Source: Hymenobacter sediminicola (GTDB lineage Bacteria; Bacteroidota; Bacteroidia; Cytophagales; Hymenobacteraceae). Taken from it: a DNA stretch of 64,000 bases. The position numbers and the translations under genes are program-made. Below the pieces are notes generated by a model that was not told the origin of the DNA, did not search any database, and was given only the letters and a program-made list of their open reading frames with translations. Shown piece by piece: positions 25,568-32,237 of this stretch (positions are counted from its first letter, which is position 1; each line of letters begins with the position of its first letter). The stretch covers positions 2,105,001-2,169,000 of the forward strand of contig NZ_CP060202.1 of the NCBI RefSeq assembly GCF_014250515.1, written 5' to 3'.

Positions 25568-26056
25568 CTACAATACAGCCTTCGTAAACTGCTCCACCAG
25601 TTCCGGACACTGCGGGAACTCCTGAGTCAGCGTGGCTCGTTCGGCCAACTCAAAATCAGCGAAATCGAAGCCAGGAGCCACGGTGCAGCTGACCAGTGCG
25701 TAGCCGGCGCGGTGCGATAGGTGGGCCGCAAACCACGTATTGGCCGGCACGACGGCCTGCGGCAACTCACCGTTGGCAAAGTCGGAGCCGAGGGTGATGC
25801 GGGTGGGCTGGCCGGGCGTCAGCAGGATGATTTCCAGCGGCTGCCCCTGGTGGAAAAACCACAGCTCGTCGGATTTGATGCGGTGGAAGTGCGACTTGTC
25901 CTCGTTTTCGAGCAGGTAGTAAATGGCCGTGCTGGTATTGCGGGTCCGGCCTTCCGCCGTTTCGAGAGTGTCGGCGGCGCGGTAGGTTTCGCGGTAGTAG
26001 CCGCCCTCAGGGTGGGGCAGCAGCTCCAGGTCACGGATAATGTCTTGGGCAGTCAT
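25568..26056 (-). CDS. Cupin-fold DUF985 protein
   Basis: A 162-residue protein of the DUF985 cupin family: DIIRDLELLPHPEGGYYRETYRAADTL at the start, then TAIYYLLENEDKSHFHRIKSDELWFFHQGQPLEIILL, where the two His and one Glu are likely metal ligands, and PANTWFAAHLSHRAGYALVSCTVAPGFDFADFEL. Family members include predicted sugar epimerase-like cupins. The actual substrate is unknown. The start is the ATG of MTAQDIIRDLE. It is followed by a VOC-family gene further upstream on the same strand. Confidence 0.87.
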   Translation of the reverse strand: MTAQDIIRDLELLPHPEGGYYRETYRAADTLETAEGRTRNTSTAIYYLLENEDKSHFHRIKSDELWFFHQGQPLEIILLTPGQPTRITLGSDFANGELPQAVVPANTWFAAHLSHRAGYALVSCTVAPGFDFADFELAERATLTQEFPQCPELVEQFTKAVL

Positions 26057-26109
26057 GAGCGGGTAGAGGCGGCGAAAGGGGCGAAACAGTTTAGGCTGAT
26101 GATGGTGGG

Positions 26110-26481
26110 TTATTTGCTTTGGTTGAACTCCCCAATATGCCAGAGTACACCGGCAGGGTCGTGGATAAAGCCTTGCTTGCCCCAGTCCTCGTGGCGGATG
26201 GGCAGCACCCGCACTCCGAGGAAGCGGCCGGGCAAATCCAGAGCCGTTACTTCCTGCCAATAGTGCTCTACGTCGGCCACTTCCAGAAACAACATGGTGT
26301 TATCTATCCACTCAGGCACGTAGGCATTCTGCAGGTAGAAACTCACGCCTTCCAGCGTAAACAGGGACATAGCCGGCGACAAGACGATTTCGCTAAAGCC
26401 CCAAGCCTGGTAGAAGCTACGCGACACGGTAAAGTCTTTCGCGCCGATAAAGGGGCGAAGGGAGCAGATGTGCAAGGCCAT
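26110..26481 (-). CDS. VOC-family (glyoxalase/bleomycin-resistance fold) protein
   Basis: A 123-residue protein with one VOC domain: RPFIGAKDFTVSRSFYQAWGFSEIVLS, SLFTLEGVSFYLQN, NTMLFLEVADVEHYWQEV and GFIHDPAGVLWHIGEF. The final histidine and the ordering of strands fit the family. As only some metal ligands of glyoxalase I are obvious, it may be a binding protein or dioxygenase-like enzyme rather than GloA. It probably forms an operon with the DUF985 gene (53 bases apart, same strand). Confidence 0.87.
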   Translation of the reverse strand: MALHICSLRPFIGAKDFTVSRSFYQAWGFSEIVLSPAMSLFTLEGVSFYLQNAYVPEWIDNTMLFLEVADVEHYWQEVTALDLPGRFLGVRVLPIRHEDWGKQGFIHDPAGVLWHIGEFNQSK

Positions 26482-26579
26482 AGTGTCTTGTGGAAGGCGA
26501 GAAGCGGCGGAAGAATATGATGCGGGCTACTGGGAAGCAATATGGAGCTTATCGGCCACTTCAATTACGCCCAAACGCC

Positions 26580-26609
26580 AGCAAGCCCGACACAATGGCC
26601 GGGCTTGCT
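26580..26609. terminator. Hairpin between convergent-end region and SDR gene
   Basis: AGCAAGCCCG pairs with CGGGCTTGCT around a 10-base loop. No clear T-run follows, so it is a weak terminator call. Confidence 0.45.
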
Positions 26610-26626
26610 ACTTACCTGCTGCCATT

Positions 26627-27487
26627 TTACAGCTTGAAAATGGTCTTCAGACCCTCCCGTAGTGAAGCCGGTGCGCGGCCCAGCGCGTCCGCTAAATCAG
26701 GGCTGACGGTTTCTTCCTGCCCATTCTTGATGTCGGTAAGGAAGCCGCTGATACGTTGGATTACTGCTTCGGGCAGGCCCTGGGCGTGGAGCCGGGCTTC
26801 GAAGGCCAGCTGCTCGATAGGCGTGTAGGTCACGGGCCGGCCCGATAGTTCGCTCAGGGCCGCGGCTACGTCGGCGAAGGAGTACGTACCGGCTCCGGTG
26901 AAGGTGAAGATGCGGTTGTCGCAGCGGCTGTCGGCCAGTACGTTGGCAATGGCCTCGCCCATTTCCTGACGGAGCGCAAAGGCTACCCGACCCAGCCCAG
27001 CCGGCAACTGGATGCCCCGCTCGAATACCTGCGGCCCCACAAACTGCGGCAGCGTATCCATGTACAGAATGTTGCGGAACATGATGTAAGGTAAGCCGCT
27101 GGCCCGGATGTAGTCTTCTGTCTCAAAGTGGCGTGCCATCAGCTGATTGGTCAGGCTAGTGGGGTCTTTCAGGGCGCGGCTAGTATAAGCCAGGCACCCT
27201 ACGCCAGCCTTCTTGGCGGCATCTACCACGTTGTAATGCTGCTGCAGGCCGTCGTCGTTGCCGCCGCCAGATACCAGCAGTACTTTAGCAACGCCCTGCA
27301 TGGCTTGGTTTAGGGTGGCAGGGTCGTTGTAGTCTCCCACGCGGATTTGCACGCCCTGCGCCTGTAGGGTGGTGGCTTTGGCCTCGTCGCGCACCAGGCC
27401 AGCTACTTGGCCGGCGTCGGTTGTTTTCAGAAGCTGCTCAATCACAGCTGACCCAATATGGCCAGTAGCACCCGTTATCAGAATCAT
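26627..27487 (-). CDS. NmrA-like SDR, QOR2-type NAD(P)H-dependent oxidoreductase
   Basis: A 286-residue Rossmann protein: MILITGATGHIGSAVIEQLL with TGATGHIG, AGLVRDEAKATTL, KVLLVSGGGNDDGLQQH and YIMFRNILYMDTLPQFVG. The pattern is that of the quinone oxidoreductase QOR2/NmrA-like group, which reduces quinones or senses NADP. The upstream AraC gene (27804) lies on the same strand and probably regulates it. The ATG was chosen because the longer in-frame extension is not protein-like. CACCTTTG at 27578-27585 (minus strand) is one mismatch from a -7 box. Confidence 0.86.
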   Translation of the reverse strand: MILITGATGHIGSAVIEQLLKTTDAGQVAGLVRDEAKATTLQAQGVQIRVGDYNDPATLNQAMQGVAKVLLVSGGGNDDGLQQHYNVVDAAKKAGVGCLAYTSRALKDPTSLTNQLMARHFETEDYIRASGLPYIMFRNILYMDTLPQFVGPQVFERGIQLPAGLGRVAFALRQEMGEAIANVLADSRCDNRIFTFTGAGTYSFADVAAALSELSGRPVTYTPIEQLAFEARLHAQGLPEAVIQRISGFLTDIKNGQEETVSPDLADALGRAPASLREGLKTIFKL

Positions 27488-27803
27488 ACGAGAGGGGAAG
27501 TAGGTAAGAAAAAGGGACCCGTACCGACAAGGATTTGTCAGCAGCTGCCTTCCAAAACTGGTAGGAAGCAGGTGCTGCAAAGGTGGCCTGCCCACGGCCC
27601 CGTCGCCAGAGCGAAAGGGCGGGAAGGTTAGGCAAAAAGTCGGGAAGGAATAGGGCCGGCAGATAAGTCTTCGGAAAGGCCGTCATGCTTCATCTGCGGT
27701 TCGCGCTGCCGAGCCGTCGCTACCTTCAGCTAACCCAATCGTTACAATGACGCGGTAGAAACGCCCCGGCAAGCTCAGTGCGACTGGCCTTGCTATCAAC
27801 CAG
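27488..27803. other. Intergenic region with a degenerate half-repeat
   Basis: No gene is seen. A decayed right arm of the dispersed repeat (gcggtagaaacgccccggcaagctcagtgcgac) lies at 27750-27783. The rest is leader sequence of the SDR gene. Confidence 0.6.
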
Positions 27804-28673
27804 TTATCCTGCTTGCTTGTAGGCTGTAGGCGAGAGGCCGAGGCTGTTACGGAAGAAGCGGCTGAACGCCGACTGGTCGGCGAAGTGCAGCAGGTCGGCG
27901 ACTTGGGCTACGGTGAGCTGCCCGTTTTGCAGCAGCGCCTTCGCTTCCAGCATCACAGCCTCCTCAATCCACTCGCCAGCGGTTTTGCCGGTTGCTTGCT
28001 TCACGGTTTCGGTGAGGTGCTTGGGCGTGATGCACAGGCGGCCGGCATAGAACTGCACGCTCCGTTCGGTGGTGCAGTGTGCATTTACCAAATGCTTAAA
28101 CTCGGCCGTGACCTGTTGGCTGCGGGTTTGGGTAGCTTGCAGCGCCGCGCGTTGCTGGTCATAAAGGCCCACCACTTCATACAGCAGGCTGTTGATGAGG
28201 CTTTTGATTACCTGGTGGCGGTAGGGGTGCGGGGCCTGAAACTTCTGCTGCAACAGCCGCATCGACGCCGTGATGCTGTCCGCCTCGGCCGTCGTAAGCG
28301 GCAATACGTGCCGGGTCGCGTTTTCCAGAAACTGAAAGTTGTCGACGGGAATGTGGTTGCGGGTGGTAATAAACTCGGGCGTGAAGAAAACCGACAGGCT
28401 GTCGTGGTCAGGTGAGAAGGACGTCCACTCTTTGATGATGTGGGGCGTGATGAGCATCAGGCTGCCGGGCTCGATGCGGTAGGTTTCCAAATTCGCCTTG
28501 AGTTCCGCCGTGCCGCGCAGGCAAATCCCGATTTTGTAGTAGTTGCCCCGGTACGGTACGCCCAGCGGCGGGCCGGCTGAATGCGTATGCTCGTCCAGAA
28601 AGAATACCTCCACTGGCTCCTGCTCGGGGCGGGCGAAACTCTGCAGCCGGTAAGTAGGAATCAGGTTGCTCAT
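27804..28673 (-). CDS. AraC-family transcriptional regulator
   Basis: A 289-residue regulator. The N-terminal cupin sensor contains YYKIGICLRGTAELKANLETYRIEPGSLMLITPH. The C-terminal HTH pair has FYAGRLCITPKHLTETVKQATGK and the signature VAQVADLLHFADQSAFSRFFRNSLGLSPTAYKQ. It precedes the NmrA-like SDR gene on the same strand at 316 bases, so the SDR is the likeliest target (inference). The start is the ATG of MSNLIPTYRLQSF. Confidence 0.9.
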   Translation of the reverse strand: MSNLIPTYRLQSFARPEQEPVEVFFLDEHTHSAGPPLGVPYRGNYYKIGICLRGTAELKANLETYRIEPGSLMLITPHIIKEWTSFSPDHDSLSVFFTPEFITTRNHIPVDNFQFLENATRHVLPLTTAEADSITASMRLLQQKFQAPHPYRHQVIKSLINSLLYEVVGLYDQQRAALQATQTRSQQVTAEFKHLVNAHCTTERSVQFYAGRLCITPKHLTETVKQATGKTAGEWIEEAVMLEAKALLQNGQLTVAQVADLLHFADQSAFSRFFRNSLGLSPTAYKQAG

Positions 28674-28902
28674 GGATGGCTTGGGAATATATAGGCCTCT
28701 GGGCCAGACTGATTAGCGAGTCAGTAGGTAAAGAAATATAGCCGCCGGATTCAGCTACCGGTTTGGTTAAGCCCTTGTTTTTTCTGTAGCAGGGGCGTAT
28801 ACTTTCTCCCGAAGTCCTGCTAAAAACGGCGCGCTGAGCGAATGATTGCCGTGCTTCTCAGCGCCCTTTAACCCAGCTAGTGCCCTAGTTTACGGCGCTA
28901 TG

Positions 28903-29334
28903 CTACGGGTTCTGGCGCAAAATCTGCAGCGTTTTGGCGTCCGATTCGTTGCCGAAATACATAGTCAGCACCTGCTGGAACACCGGGCTGGCGCCCTCCA
29001 AAGCTGCAAACAACGTCATCGACGACTTTAGCTTCACGTCATCAGGGCTACCCATCACGCGGGTGGCGTCATGGCTGTTTAGTGCCAGCAGGGCTGCGCT
29101 GATTTCCGCCAACCGCGCCCCCAGCACTGGATGTTGCAGAAACGCTTCCGCCTCTTGCTGGCTCCGGATGGCGTAAAACCGGGACGTTTCGCTGAAGCCA
29201 AGCCCCTGAATCTGAGGGAATATGTACCACATCCAATGACTGCGTTTGCGCCCCGCCCGGATTTCGGCCAGGGCCGTGGCATAGTCGTGCTGCTGGGCAT
29301 CGAGGAAGCGCTGTAGGTTGGGCTGCTGGGGCAT
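28903..29334 (-). CDS. DUF1810 family protein
   Basis: A 143-residue protein typical of DUF1810: LQRFLDAQQHDYATALAEIRAGRKRSHWMWYIFPQIQGLGFSETSRFYAIRS, then HPVLGARLAEI, SPDDVKLKSSMTLFAAL and LTMYFGNESDAKTLQIL. The family is uncharacterised, small and soluble. The start is the ATG of MPQQPNLQRF; an in-frame start 7 codons upstream is less likely. Confidence 0.9.
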   Translation of the reverse strand: MPQQPNLQRFLDAQQHDYATALAEIRAGRKRSHWMWYIFPQIQGLGFSETSRFYAIRSQQEAEAFLQHPVLGARLAEISAALLALNSHDATRVMGSPDDVKLKSSMTLFAALEGASPVFQQVLTMYFGNESDAKTLQILRQNP

Positions 29335-29557
29335 TGTAGCGAGATAAGTTATCAAGTAAGTATCCGTCAGATACTGCTGATATACGTAGCGGCTGCGCTA
29401 TCAGTCACTGTTGGGAGCCACCGAAAGGAATGGCTACACCAGCAATTTGCCATCCTGTATAACTGCTGCTACGCCCCTTCAAAACCGGGCAAGTGTGCAG
29501 CCGAAGCAGGGAGTGTTATTTCTGAGGCATTGTGATGGTGCTGCCAAAGCTCGCTCC

Positions 29558-29917
29558 TTACTCAAAAAAGTCGTCTGGGTCGGTTTGGCTTAGGTACTTG
29601 TTCAGGCTGCCCAGGTCGCCGAAAATAGGCTGAATAAGGGCCAGGAATTGTTCGGTGGCACCGGGGCCGTCGGTGTACGCTCCGAAAACTTCGCCCTGGC
29701 CCAGCAGCTCCACGTGGTCGAGGAGAGCGGGGGCGTGTTCTTCCAGAATGGTTTCAATATGCTCGGCCCAACTGGCTCCGCTGCCACTGAAGCCGTATTT
29801 CTCGAACACGTTGTAATAGTCGTCCATGTTGGAGAGGTTCACCAGCAGGCGCTGCTGGCGGCCGGGCGTGGCCTGGTCTTCGAGGTCGGAAACCTGAAAC
29901 GGATAAGTGGTAGACAT
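29558..29917 (-). CDS. Imm51-like orphan immunity protein
   Basis: A 119-residue acidic soluble protein. YYNVFEKYGFSGSGASWAEHIETILEEHAPALLDHVELLGQGEVFGAYTDGPGATEQFLALIQPIFGDLGSLNKYL matches what I remember of the Imm51 family (YGxSGxGxxWxxHI, then a strand with F.AY.D). Imm51 proteins are usually encoded next to polymorphic toxins; none is here. Start: ATG of MSTTYPFQVSD. A separate reading of its function is not possible from sequence. Confidence 0.68.
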   Translation of the reverse strand: MSTTYPFQVSDLEDQATPGRQQRLLVNLSNMDDYYNVFEKYGFSGSGASWAEHIETILEEHAPALLDHVELLGQGEVFGAYTDGPGATEQFLALIQPIFGDLGSLNKYLSQTDPDDFFE

Positions 29918-29949
29918 GGGCAGGAAATAACAAGGTGGCAGCAAGGTAG

Positions 29950-30639
29950 TCAGGGCCGGCCCAACGGGTACGTTCCCAGCAACACAGTAGTGCGGGCACG
30001 CTGGTACCAGTCGTTGAACACCAGTTCCACCGCATCTACCGCAAACGTGCCGATAAACTGCTCCTGATACTGGGCCAGCCGGGCTACCAGCATCGGCGCA
30101 TCGGTGAGCGGGCGCGTGAAACGGATTACGGTGGAATGGGCCGTGTGAATACTGTACCGTGTATCAATGGACTGTTGCAGCCTGGAGGCCCGAAAAAAAG
30201 TCCGGGTGGCCTCTCGCAGCTCCTCCAGGCCCTCATCTTCCGGAAAGCCCTGCACCATAATCCCGCCGGGCGAAGCTGTTAGTCCCTCGTAGCGAATCCG
30301 GAAGGGCTGCGCCAGCCGGGTAATATCCTGCAAGGCACGCCGGTATGGGGCCGGGTCAATCTGCGCCAGGGTGAAGCCTGGGTAGCAGGAAATGAGGGAG
30401 AGAATGGTGAGGTGGATATCGGAAGCGGGGTAGTAGTACTGCGCGGGCTCCAGGTGCCGGAAATCGGCTAGTATGGCTTCGATGACCGTCGTGATGGAGG
30501 CCGGGGGCCGGGCCAGCAGCGTGAGGCCCCGCCGGTCGTCCTGCGGCGAGTGGAGCAGCAGGTCCGGGTCGGCCCCTTCGTGCAGCAGCCGGTGCATGGT
30601 GGCCTCCCGCATGGCCGCGTAATGTTCGGACAGGTTCAT
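29950..30639 (-). CDS. 2H phosphoesterase (2'-5' RNA ligase superfamily)
   Basis: A 229-residue protein with the two HxT/S motifs of the 2H superfamily: DIHLTILSL and TAHSTVIRF. Between them runs the expected strand pattern (FRIRYEGLTASPGGIMVQGF). 2H enzymes act on 2'-5' or cyclic phosphodiester bonds in RNA or nucleotides, or hydrolyse ADP-ribose cyclic phosphate. The substrate is unknown. The start is the ATG of MNLSEHYAAM. The gene is 32 bases from the Imm51-like gene on the same strand. Confidence 0.82.
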   Translation of the reverse strand: MNLSEHYAAMREATMHRLLHEGADPDLLLHSPQDDRRGLTLLARPPASITTVIEAILADFRHLEPAQYYYPASDIHLTILSLISCYPGFTLAQIDPAPYRRALQDITRLAQPFRIRYEGLTASPGGIMVQGFPEDEGLEELREATRTFFRASRLQQSIDTRYSIHTAHSTVIRFTRPLTDAPMLVARLAQYQEQFIGTFAVDAVELVFNDWYQRARTTVLLGTYPLGRP

Positions 30640-30658
30640 GGTAGCTAAAACCGAGGCT

Positions 30659-31009
30659 TTATACCGGAAATTCCGCGCTGCACTGGGGGCACTGGTGCAG
30701 CACTGTACCCGCGTAATACAGCCGCCGCCACCACGCCGGCCGGGCCAGCGGCGCAGCCCCCTCGGCCCGGCACCGGGGGCATCGTACGGCTTTTGGTGCG
30801 GCGCGCTGCTGCTCAAAGGCTTCTACTAGGGCCAGGGCCAGCGGCACGTCGGCTTCCTCAATCAGCAGCTGGTAAAACATACCGTCGCCAAACGGGAAGG
30901 AGGGCGGCCCGCAGGTTTTTACCAGCGCATCTACCTCGGCTTCCCGGAGCTGCTGGTACAACGCCACCGCCTCGGTGTAGGTCAGGAACTGAGCGGCGGG
31001 CGTGAGCAT
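30659..31009 (-). CDS. DUF2007-like protein with C-terminal zinc ribbon
   Basis: A 116-residue protein. The N-terminal 65 residues (FLTYTEAVALYQQLREAEVDALVKTC, FYQLLIEEADVPLALALVEAFEQQ) match the DUF2007 (putative signal transducing protein) fold. The C terminus has two paired cysteine motifs, CPRC and CPQC, separated by about 30 residues, a zinc ribbon. The function is unknown. It follows the coiled-coil gene (31027) on the same strand and precedes the 2H gene with 19 bases between, so the three may be one operon. Confidence 0.75.
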   Translation of the reverse strand: MLTPAAQFLTYTEAVALYQQLREAEVDALVKTCGPPSFPFGDGMFYQLLIEEADVPLALALVEAFEQQRAAPKAVRCPRCRAEGAAPLARPAWWRRLYYAGTVLHQCPQCSAEFPV

Positions 31010-31026
31010 GACAAGTGGTTGACAGA

Positions 31027-31629
31027 CTATTTCCGCCGCTTAACCGGAGCCGTGCTGAGGCGGCTGCGCAGCTTTAATACATAAAACAGCAGGCCCGCGC
31101 ACACTACAGCCAGCCCCGCCACCAGCAGCTCGCGGCTGGTGCGGGCCTGGGTAGCTTCGGTGGCGGTAGCCTGGAGGTCCTGCAGCTTCTTTTCGCGCTG
31201 CTTGTCGCGCTCCTGCAGGTTGCTGATTTGGTTTTCGAGGTCGTGGAAACGCTCCCGGGTGCTGCTCTGGTCGGTCTGCGCGACGGTAATCTGCTGCTTG
31301 GCCTGCTGGTTTTCGGCCACCACAGCGGCGGTTTTGCGCAGGGTGCCGGCCTGTACGGCGCGTACAATTTCAGTGTCTTTGCGAATGATACCCTTCAGGG
31401 CATCCACCACTTCCTGCAGGTCTTTTTTGCTGGGCTTGTTGCCGAACAAGCTGTTGCGCTGGGTGTTGGCTGCTTCATATTGTTGCACCATCAGCTGGCG
31501 CTCCTGAATCAGGCGGGGCAATGGGTCGGTGGGAGCAGTAGCTAGGGCAGGCGTTTGGGCAAAGGCCGAGCAGGCGAGCAGCACTAGGCTGGCAGTCAGG
31601 GGCAGGCGAAAAAAGCGGGAGAGAAGCAA
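31027..31629 (-). CDS. Secreted coiled-coil protein with C-terminal anchor
   Basis: A 200-residue protein with a signal peptide (MLLSRFFRLPLTASLVLLACSAFA), a long heptad-rich middle (ENQQAKQQITVAQTD ... LENQISNLQERDKQREKKLQDLQA) and a C-terminal membrane segment (LLVAGLAVVCAGLLFYVLKLR) followed by basic residues. It should be an inner-membrane protein with a periplasmic coiled coil. No family is recognised. It is possibly the first gene of a unit with the DUF2007 and 2H genes. Confidence 0.75.
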   Translation of the reverse strand: MLLSRFFRLPLTASLVLLACSAFAQTPALATAPTDPLPRLIQERQLMVQQYEAANTQRNSLFGNKPSKKDLQEVVDALKGIIRKDTEIVRAVQAGTLRKTAAVVAENQQAKQQITVAQTDQSSTRERFHDLENQISNLQERDKQREKKLQDLQATATEATQARTSRELLVAGLAVVCAGLLFYVLKLRSRLSTAPVKRRK

Positions 31630-31685
31630 GGCAAAAAAGCTGGTCAGTGAAAGGATATAAATGGCAAATAGTGTATCTCGGAGCT

Positions 31686-32189
31686 ATGAAACGAGTATTC
31701 TATCCCTTAAGTCTATGCGCGGTGCTGATGATGACTTCCTGCAAGACCGCCAAAACTGCTACCGGCACCGATGCTAAGCCAAACATCACCGGCTCTATCA
31801 ATCTTCCGCAAAGTTACTATGACAATGCGCGCCACACTCTAGCCCCGGCTTCTGGAGTAGCTGTAGCCACTGATCCGGAGTATGGCGTAACGCAGAAGAA
31901 GCCCGTTTGTGTGGGCGGAAAAATTGATTCGATGACGGATTCGGGTGTCCGTAACCAACAGCGCTACCTAAACGCCCTGCGCGGCCCTGGTGGCGAAGAA
32001 ATCAGCTACCGGCGGCGCGGCAGCTGCTGTGCCTTCAAAACGCCCAATGGGATTATTGACGGAATGGGCATGCTGGATGTGTACGAAATAACCTGGGCCG
32101 GCAGCCCCAAACCCATGCTGGTCTACCTCAATTTCTACGACGACGGCCCGCTGCTGGCTCCGGTGGGCCTGACGCTTGCTAAACCATAA
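31686..32189 (+). CDS. Bacteroidota lipoprotein often misnamed as an aldolase
   Basis: A 167-residue lipoprotein with lipobox MTSC at residue 19 (MKRVFYPLSLCAVLMMTSC). The core DPEYGVTQKKPVCVGGKIDSMTDSGVRNQQRYLNALRGPGGEEISYRRRGSCCAFKTPNGIIDGMGMLDVYEITWAG matches a Bacteroidota family that I recall labelled 2-dehydro-3-deoxyphosphooctonate aldolase in databases. The name is implausible: the protein is short and lipidated and shows no KDO8P synthase motif. The CC pair and the RYLNALRGPGGE segment are conserved features; the role is unknown. Start: the ATG of MKRVF. Confidence 0.78.
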   Translation: MKRVFYPLSLCAVLMMTSCKTAKTATGTDAKPNITGSINLPQSYYDNARHTLAPASGVAVATDPEYGVTQKKPVCVGGKIDSMTDSGVRNQQRYLNALRGPGGEEISYRRRGSCCAFKTPNGIIDGMGMLDVYEITWAGSPKPMLVYLNFYDDGPLLAPVGLTLAKP

Positions 32190-32237
32190 TTAGGAACAAG
32201 TCAGCCCACAAAGCAGCGGGCCCACTTTTGTATACTT

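Noticed and set aside
28834-28865. GGCGCGCTGAG ... CTCAGCGCC hairpin near the DUF1810 gene
   Set aside because: Loop is long and no T-run follows in either direction; could be chance in GC-rich DNA.
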